Assembly: GCA_964536075.1 (NCBI GenBank)
Contig: CAZHWO010000011.1
Span: 1-27,382 of the forward strand
Source: JAAZHK01 sp964536075
GTDB taxonomy: Bacteria > Bacillota_I > Bacilli_A > RF39 > UBA660
DNA length: 27,382 nucleotides
Direction of reading: 5' to 3'
Below are positions 22,729 to 27,382 of this stretch, one piece after another. How positions within the stretch are numbered: the stretch's first letter is position 1; every line of letters starts with the position of its first letter. The position numbers were made by a program, and so were the translations under genes. The notes under the pieces are model-generated. The model worked only from the letters and a program-made list of their open reading frames with translations. It did not search any database and was not told the DNA's origin.

Positions 22729-23646
22729 TTATTCACTTTTGTTACGGTTAAATAATCTTTTTACCAAACCTGGTGGTGGCGATTGTAACTCTTCCTTTAA
22801 TTGGGCGTTTTGGGCGGTTAATAAAGCCACTTCTTTTTTTAAATCTCTTCTCTCCTCTGCCATGTCAGTTAAATCTCCTTGGACTTTGCTACAGTAATAA
22901 CCGCTGTCAAGATGCATGCCAAAAAAGTGAGCAACAGAGCTAAGTCTTTGCATATTTTTATCAATAACGACTGGATGTAACTTAATATCGTATATATTGT
23001 TTTTATAGTCCGCACAATTCATGTAAACTGGCAAAACAACTTTTTGAAGATAAAACATAGCATTATAATCAAAAGATGTCATAACAGTGTCAACTTCACA
23101 AGCGATTTGATTATTTTCTCTATTTTTCTTTTTTAAGCCCATTAAGAATAAGTTGTGGGTATTGTCTAACATTAACAAGTAGTAATCACTTGGATCTTTT
23201 ATATCATTACCAGTTAAATGATAAAGACTTTTATTGAATTCAAGGATTCCTAAAATATTATCACCATTAAAACCATTAGTTTTAGATAAATAAGCCATTT
23301 TTTCAACAAGGCCATTTAAAGGCATGTTATAAGATTTATTACTTAATATATTTTCAACCGCTTCTTTATAAAATAATCTTTCTAGGTAGAATAGACTATC
23401 CTCTTTTTGATCGTGACTATGACTATATAAAGCTCTGGTAATATCTTTTTTATTAAATCCTAATATCTTATATAAATCTAAGTCACCAAATGATATAGTC
23501 ATTTCTGTACCATCACTACATTTAATAAAAAACCTATTGGCATTAAAATAGTATTGGTAATTTTTTCTAGCAACTGGAAAAAGATCCAGTGTTTCTTTAA
23601 TTAATTGTTCTTTATCAATTAATTTGTCTGTCTTCGTACTTTCCAT
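22729..23646 (-). CDS. Uncharacterised protein with C-terminal coiled coil
   Basis: 305 residues, no signal peptide or membrane segment. The first 230 form a mixed alpha/beta region (FFIKCSDGTEMTISFGDLDL, YYLLMLDNTHNLFLMGLKKK); about residues 262-292 are a heptad-like coiled coil (EERRDLKKEVALLTAQNAQL), followed by a short basic tail. The layout faintly recalls the PBECR-type nuclease domains of phage and mobile DNA, but I cannot show catalytic residues, so I give no function. GGGGA precedes the ATG. A consensus promoter about 115 bp upstream gives it a long untranslated leader. The ankyrin-repeat gene follows on the same strand from its own promoter. Confidence 0.75.
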   Translation of the reverse strand: MESTKTDKLIDKEQLIKETLDLFPVARKNYQYYFNANRFFIKCSDGTEMTISFGDLDLYKILGFNKKDITRALYSHSHDQKEDSLFYLERLFYKEAVENILSNKSYNMPLNGLVEKMAYLSKTNGFNGDNILGILEFNKSLYHLTGNDIKDPSDYYLLMLDNTHNLFLMGLKKKNRENNQIACEVDTVMTSFDYNAMFYLQKVVLPVYMNCADYKNNIYDIKLHPVVIDKNMQRLSSVAHFFGMHLDSGYYCSKVQGDLTDMAEERRDLKKEVALLTAQNAQLKEELQSPPPGLVKRLFNRNKSE

Positions 23647-23762
23647 TATATATTCCCCATTCTTTTTGGAGTTAAGTGTAGTAAATCTTTGATTCGTTGA
23701 TAATAATTATCTTCTATATTTTTTATAGATCTATACTACTTCTCCTGTTTAATTAATTGGTT

Positions 23763-23791
23763 ATTATAGCATAGTAATTATACTTTGTCAA
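23763..23791 (-). promoter_or_regulatory. Consensus sigma-A promoter of the 305-residue unknown gene
   Basis: Minus strand TTGACA (23786-23791), 17-bp spacer ending TGC, TATAAT (23763-23768). The leader of about 110 nt to the ATG at 23646 contains GTAGTA and TACTAC, which could pair over a distance, and a purine-rich GGAGAAG with no start codon behind it. Confidence 0.88.
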
Positions 23792-23800
23792 AAATTATAC

Positions 23801-23828
23801 TTAAAATTAGGATATTTTATAGTATAAT
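23801..23828 (+). promoter_or_regulatory. Promoter of the cysteine desulfurase operon
   Basis: TTAAAA (23801-23806), 16-bp spacer, TATAAT (23823-23828), then AAGGTG before the ATG at 23847. Divergent from the unknown gene on the other strand. Confidence 0.65.
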
Positions 23829-23846
23829 AAAGAAGAAGGTGATAAC

Positions 23847-24965
23847 ATGATATATTTAGATTATTCAGCAACGACTAAAACGGATAAAAAAGTTCTAAAT
23901 AGATTTATTAAAGTTAATCAATCATTTATAAATCCTAATTCCAATTACAAACAAGCAGTTGAAGTTAGCAATCTTATTGATAAAGATATAGAAAATATTA
24001 AGCAGTTACTAAATACTAACGACTTTGATCTTATTTTTACTAGTGGAGCCAGTGAAGCTAATAACATGGCCATTAAAGGATTAACGGATAGGTATCAAAA
24101 TAAGCATATAATTACGACTAAATTAGAACACTCTTCCGTCGTTGGACCGATTGGATATTTACAAAATAAAGGTTTTAAAATTGATTTTGTTAACTTAGAT
24201 AAAAATGGACAAGTTGATCTTAATCATTTAAAAGAATTAATTAATGAGGATACTCTTTTAGTAAGTATCTGTGCTGTTGATAGTGAAACAGGTACAAGAC
24301 AACCAATTGAAAAAATAGGCTTGATGCTTAAAAACTATGATCAATTATATTTTCATACAGATATAACCCAGTGTCTAGGCAAAGTCGCTATTGATTTAAC
24401 AAATGTGGATTTAGCTAGCGCCTCTGGTCATAAGATATATGGTTTTAAGGGAATTGGCTTTCTCTTAAAGAAGCAAGATATTAAGATAGTACCTTTAATT
24501 CATGGGGGTAAAAGTACCACCATTTATCGGGGAGGAACGCCTTGCCCAGAATTAATTGACTCCCTAAATACTTGTTTAGGTTTATTAATGCCCAAGATAG
24601 AGGAAAATTATAGAAAAGTTAGAAATCTAAATGATTATTTAAAAGAAGGATTAAAGAAACATCCGCAGATAATCCTTAATAGTACTAGTAAAGCGATACC
24701 TCATATTTTAAATTTTAGTATTATCGATAAAGATCCTTTTGATGTCCAAAAATATTTAGCTGAACATGATATTTTAATTTCTACGCAAACAGCGTGTTCT
24801 TTAAATACAGATCTTTCTTTAGCGGTATTAGCTGTTACGGGTAGTGAATTACAAGCTAAAACTTCTTTACGAATAAGTCTTAGTTATAAAACGACTAAGA
24901 AAGAAATTGATATTTTCTTAAAACTTCTAGGTATATTGTTAGGTGGCAAAAATGAAAGTAATTAA
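23847..24965 (+). CDS. Cysteine desulfurase (NifS/IscS family)
   Basis: 372 residues, a class V PLP enzyme that takes sulfur from cysteine as an enzyme-bound persulfide. Seen: YLDYSATTKTD at the start, FTSGASEANNMAIKG (PLP phosphate loop), KLEHSSV, CAVDSETGTRQPI, HTDITQCLGK, the PLP lysine in SASGHKIYGFKG, RGGTPCPELI, and the active-site Cys in STQTACSLNTDLS near residue 318. The short loop around this Cys resembles the NifS/IscS group. No iscU or thiI lies next to it; instead the thioredoxin-like gene overlaps its 3' end by 14 nt. Which sulfur pathway it serves (Fe-S clusters, tRNA thiolation, other) cannot be decided here. Confidence 0.93.
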   Translation: MIYLDYSATTKTDKKVLNRFIKVNQSFINPNSNYKQAVEVSNLIDKDIENIKQLLNTNDFDLIFTSGASEANNMAIKGLTDRYQNKHIITTKLEHSSVVGPIGYLQNKGFKIDFVNLDKNGQVDLNHLKELINEDTLLVSICAVDSETGTRQPIEKIGLMLKNYDQLYFHTDITQCLGKVAIDLTNVDLASASGHKIYGFKGIGFLLKKQDIKIVPLIHGGKSTTIYRGGTPCPELIDSLNTCLGLLMPKIEENYRKVRNLNDYLKEGLKKHPQIILNSTSKAIPHILNFSIIDKDPFDVQKYLAEHDILISTQTACSLNTDLSLAVLAVTGSELQAKTSLRISLSYKTTKKEIDIFLKLLGILLGGKNESN

Positions 24966-25221
24966 AATAAATGCTTTATGGTGTCCAGCTTGTTTAATTA
25001 TGAATAATATCTTCGATAAACAAAAAGATGCTTATCAATTAGAGATAACCACTTTGGACTATGACTTTGATAGTGAAGCTGTTAAGGAATATAATCCGGG
25101 AAAGATTTTACCCGTTATTATCTTTTTAAATGATATGGATCAAGAGATTAAACGCATTATTGGTGAAAAAAAAGAAAAAGAAATAATAACTATATTAGAA
25201 GAGTTAAAAGGAAGTAGATAA
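24952..25221 (+). CDS. Small cytoplasmic thioredoxin-like protein (WCPAC)
   Basis: 89 residues from the ATG at 24952 (MKVIKINALWCPACLIMNN), with AGGTGG 5 nt upstream; a GTG at 24943 is in frame but within the ribosome binding site. The fold is thioredoxin-like: first strand, the CPAC redox pair, and the cis-proline motif ILPVIIF. There is no signal peptide, so it acts in the cytoplasm. It overlaps the cysteine desulfurase gene and is followed after one nt by a membrane thiol-electron carrier. It probably passes electrons to that protein, or handles persulfide from the desulfurase. Shorter than standard thioredoxin (about 105). Confidence 0.82.
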   Translation: MKVIKINALWCPACLIMNNIFDKQKDAYQLEITTLDYDFDSEAVKEYNPGKILPVIIFLNDMDQEIKRIIGEKKEKEIITILEELKGSR

Positions 25222-25222
25222 C

Positions 25223-26401
25223 ATGAAAAAAGTATTATTAATAATATTAACCATATTTCTATTTGTCCCACTTAATGGTTGGGCCAAAGAAAAAGAAATT
25301 AATTTATATCTTTTTTCATTAGATTCGTGTCCTCATTGTCAAGCTGAGATAAAATTTTTAAAGGAGTATTTACGGGATAAAGACAATATTCATTTCATTG
25401 ATTATAGTTTAACGAATAATAGTGCAAATAAAGAACTTTACCAAAAAGTCCAAAATTATTTGGATAAAGAAAGTACTAGTGTTCCCTATTTAGTTATTGG
25501 TAATACCACCATTATTGGTTTTAGTGGTGAAGCAACGAAGGAAAGAATTAAAGAAGTAATTGACTATTATTTAGAAAATGATTATTGTGACTATGTCAGT
25601 TATATTCTGGGAACCAGTGAAAAAGAATGTACTATTGAAGAAGAAAATAACAGTCATTATACCTTACCTTTTTTTGGTAAAGTGGATGCTAAAGAAGTCT
25701 CGTTACCACTAGTAGCCATGATTATTGGTTTTGTTGATGGTTTTAATCCATGTGCTATGTGGATATTATTATTTCTAATAACGATGTTAATTGGAACCAA
25801 AGATCGAAAAAAAATGTGGATATTGGGAACAACTTTCTTACTTGTTTCAGCAATAACCTATCTGGCCTTTATGAAATCATGGTTACAGGTGGCGACCTTT
25901 ATTAATGGAATCAGTTATATCCGGATGGCGATTGCCTTGGTAGGTATTATCTTTGGCTTATATAATATCAAAAACTTTTTTAAAAAGGCTGACAGTGGCT
26001 GCGAAGTCGTTGATGATAAAAGAAGAAATAAAATTATTGGGAGAGTTAAAAAGATTATTAAACAGAGTAATTTTATCTTAGCTCTTTTAGGAATTTCCTT
26101 ATTAGCGATATCGGTTAATTTAATTGAATTATTATGTTCGTTAGGTTTACCAGTTATGTTTACTCAGATTCTGGCTTTAAATAATTTAAGTACAGAGATG
26201 AAGTGGATATATTTATTAATTTATATTTTATTCTTCTTGCTCGATGATTTAATTATCTTTATTATTGCCATGAAGACTTTAAAAGTGACCGGCATATCAA
26301 CGAGATATACTAAATATTCCCATTTAATTGGGGGAATTATTCTTTTCCTTATGGGACTTCTGATGATGGTTAAACCCGGATGGTTAATGTTTAATTTTTA
26401 G
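25223..26401 (+). CDS. Exported thioredoxin domain fused to DsbD/CcdA-like membrane protein
   Basis: 392 residues. A signal-like N-terminus (1-21, ending NGWA) leads into a thioredoxin/glutaredoxin domain with SCPHC near residue 36 and the cis-proline STSVPYLVIG (about 91-100). After a linker come about six membrane helices (160-390) with FVDGFNPCAMW and ELLCSLGLPVM, the paired cysteines and prolines of the DsbD/CcdA electron-transfer core. Such proteins carry reducing power from cytoplasmic thioredoxin to proteins outside the membrane. In E. coli DsbD the thioredoxin domain is C-terminal; here it is N-terminal. AAGGAAG precedes the ATG. It forms an operon with cysteine desulfurase and the small CPAC protein. 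Confidence 0.87.
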   Translation: MKKVLLIILTIFLFVPLNGWAKEKEINLYLFSLDSCPHCQAEIKFLKEYLRDKDNIHFIDYSLTNNSANKELYQKVQNYLDKESTSVPYLVIGNTTIIGFSGEATKERIKEVIDYYLENDYCDYVSYILGTSEKECTIEEENNSHYTLPFFGKVDAKEVSLPLVAMIIGFVDGFNPCAMWILLFLITMLIGTKDRKKMWILGTTFLLVSAITYLAFMKSWLQVATFINGISYIRMAIALVGIIFGLYNIKNFFKKADSGCEVVDDKRRNKIIGRVKKIIKQSNFILALLGISLLAISVNLIELLCSLGLPVMFTQILALNNLSTEMKWIYLLIYILFFLLDDLIIFIIAMKTLKVTGISTRYTKYSHLIGGIILFLMGLLMMVKPGWLMFNF

Positions 26402-26410
26402 GAGGTACGA

Positions 26411-26908
26411 ATGATAAATAAAGAAGAAATAGTTAAAGAAATATTAGCAATTATTAACAAACCTAAAGACTTATATGTCGAAATAATTAGAGATGGTATT
26501 AAATTACCTACATATGCTCATGAAGGTGATGCCGGGATGGATATTAGAGCTGCGATTGATGTAGTTATTGAACCTAATACGACAGTGGTTGTGCCTACTG
26601 GTTTAAAGGTAGCTATTCCTGAGGGATATGAATTACAAATTAGACCACGAAGCGGTCTGTCTTTAAAAACATCGCTAAGACTTCCTAATGCTCCGGGAAC
26701 AGTTGACAGTGGTTATCGTGATGAGTTAGGAATTATTGTCCATAATATTAGTCTTACCGAGTCTTTTGAAATAAAAAAAGGTGACCGAATTGCCCAATTA
26801 GTCTTAAATAAATATGAACAGATAAATGTGGTTCAAGTTGAAAAAGATGGTTTAAATAATATTGGTACTAATCGTCACGGAGGATTTGGTTCATCTGGGA
26901 TAAATTAA
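26411..26908 (+). CDS. dut: dUTP diphosphatase (trimeric dUTPase)
   Basis: 165 residues. All five trimeric dUTPase motifs are present: AGMDIRAA (1), RPRSGLSLK (2), NAPGTVDSGYRDELG with the catalytic Asp (3), GDRIAQLVL (4) and NRHGGFGSSG (5), the flexible lid over the nucleotide. The enzyme splits dUTP to dUMP and pyrophosphate, keeping uracil out of DNA and feeding thymidylate synthesis. There is an N-terminal extension of about 20 residues over the E. coli enzyme. AGGAGG lies 5 nt before the ATG, and the preceding gene ends 9 nt upstream, so it is the last gene of the operon, followed by a terminator. Confidence 0.97.
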   Translation: MINKEEIVKEILAIINKPKDLYVEIIRDGIKLPTYAHEGDAGMDIRAAIDVVIEPNTTVVVPTGLKVAIPEGYELQIRPRSGLSLKTSLRLPNAPGTVDSGYRDELGIIVHNISLTESFEIKKGDRIAQLVLNKYEQINVVQVEKDGLNNIGTNRHGGFGSSGIN

Positions 26909-26935
26909 AAACGGACTTTATTGGTCCGCTTTTTG
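26908..26935 (+). terminator. Intrinsic terminator after dut
   Basis: CGGAC (26912-26916) pairs with GTCCG (26924-26928), flanked by A-run and CTTTTT. Confidence 0.75.
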
Positions 26936-26941
26936 AATGTT

Positions 26942-27124
26942 TTACTTTTTGGCACTACTTCCAGAATTAAATTCACTGGTAGTAAATTTTTCTATTATAT
27001 ACTTAAAATAAGTATCTATTTCTATGGGTGATCCCTCTAACTTAATATTACCTGTCGACCAATCATCATATATTTCCTTAATTTCTTCTGCTGTTTTTCT
27101 ATTTCAAATATCAATTATAAGCAT
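26942..27124 (-). pseudogene. Decayed small ORF between dut and the tRNA genes
   Basis: The intergenic stretch 26936-27148 holds a minus-strand frame from ATG 27124 that meets a TGA after six codons and then stays open for 50 codons to TAA at 26942 (KTAEEIKEIYDDW, then FKYIIEKFTTSEF). The second part has normal amino-acid composition but no start codon. It looks like a broken gene or a fragment left after deletion. It could be noncoding. No family recognised. Confidence 0.35.
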
Positions 27125-27147
27125 TTTCTCTTATCATATTTAATCAC

Positions 27148-27178
27148 AAAAAATCTCAATTATAAAATTGAGATTTTT
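27148..27178 (-). terminator. Intrinsic terminator of the tRNA operon
   Basis: 12-bp perfect stem AAAAATCTCAAT / ATTGAGATTTTT (27149-27160, 27167-27178), loop of six, with T-run on the minus strand downstream of the tRNA-Leu gene. Confidence 0.88.
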
Positions 27179-27220
27179 CTATTAATTTCAAACTCTTAAA
27201 AGTTCGAGAGTTTCCTACAT

Positions 27221-27305
27221 TGGTGCGGGTAACAGGAGTTGAACCTGCATGGGTTACCCCGCTAGATCCTAAGTCTAGTGCGTCTGCCAATTCCGCCATA
27301 CCCGC
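27221..27305 (-). tRNA. tRNA-Leu (anticodon TAG)
   Basis: Minus strand: acceptor GCGGGTA pairs with TACCCGC, followed by A and an encoded CCA. Anticodon stem CTAGA/TCTAG encloses CTTAGGA, anticodon TAG (reads CUA and probably other CUN). A long variable arm with stem GCGGGGTAACCCATGC marks a class II tRNA. T-loop TTCAACT is normal. Length 85 with CCA. Confidence 0.95.
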
Positions 27306-27310
27306 AAATA

Positions 27311-27382
27311 TGGTGACCTGTACGGGATTCGGACCCGTGAATGCCGCCGTGAAAGGGCGGTGTGTTAAGCCACTTCACCAAC
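27311..27382 (-). tRNA. tRNA-Glu (anticodon TTC), 5' end beyond window
   Basis: Minus strand: anticodon stem CCGCC/GGCGG with loop CTTTCAC, anticodon TTC. The T-stem ACGGG/CCCGT, acceptor 3' strand ACAGGTC and ACCA end are complete; the first five bases (expected GACCT) fall outside the window. It lies 5 nt upstream of tRNA-Leu in the same transcript. The T-loop reads TCCGAAT, with C at the normally invariant T55. Confidence 0.93.

Noticed and set aside
26942..27124. TGA read as tryptophan (Mollicutes code)
   Set aside because: pcrA, cotE, miaB and the recombinase all end in TGA, and conserved Trp residues use TGG, so the code is standard.
1..27382. CRISPR arrays, rRNA genes or replication origin
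   Set aside because: No spaced direct repeats, rRNA-like sequence or DnaA-box cluster were seen on reading the window.

Overview
This is an AT-rich, gene-dense chromosomal window from a low-GC Gram-positive bacterium. The miaB-ricA(ymcA)-cotE gene order, the pcrA-ligA pair and strong AGGAGG-type ribosome binding sites point to class Bacilli, probably an uncultivated lineage known from metagenome assembly. A CotE homologue implies spore-forming ancestry or ability. TGA is used as a stop and TGG as Trp, so the code is standard. Two runs of exactly 100 N mark scaffold joins. The first (5187-5286) is an artefact: its flanks are the same 55 bases. The second lies inside miaB and hides more than 100 bases.

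Layout. 1-7404 (minus): pcrA, ligA, a small membrane protein, a sensor with a degenerate GGDEF domain, and a truncated YihY/BrkB membrane protein form one apparent operon behind a promoter at 7413-7441. 7516-12797 (plus): an NMT1/SsuA-type ABC importer (binding protein, ATPase, permease). Its ATPase gene is cut in two by a 2,766-bp element (8920-11685) carrying a large serine recombinase, a small coupled ORF and a BRO-N/DinD-like gene under a LexA/DinR (SOS) box. Removing the element at a GT dinucleotide exactly restores a 249-residue ATPase.

12846-17148: a membrane-anchored MurF-type ligase (plus) faces murE (minus) across a shared bidirectional terminator. murE is the second gene of a two-gene operon with an EctB-type 2,4-diaminobutyrate aminotransferase and has an unusual amino-acid-selectivity motif. 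Together these suggest 2,4-diaminobutyrate as the third residue of the peptidoglycan stem peptide. 17260-19299: a HelD-type RNA polymerase recycling helicase behind a leader with an intrinsic terminator. 19463-21863: cotE (with a sigma-K-like promoter), ricA, miaB and a small unknown gene. 21900-23646: an ankyrin-repeat protein and an uncharacterised coiled-coil protein, each with a near-perfect sigma-A promoter.

23847-26908 (plus): a cysteine desulfurase, a small CPAC thioredoxin-like protein, a secreted-thioredoxin/DsbD-like membrane protein, and dUTPase. The middle two probably carry electrons across the membrane. The right end holds a decayed ORF and two minus-strand tRNA genes (Leu-TAG and a truncated Glu-TTC).
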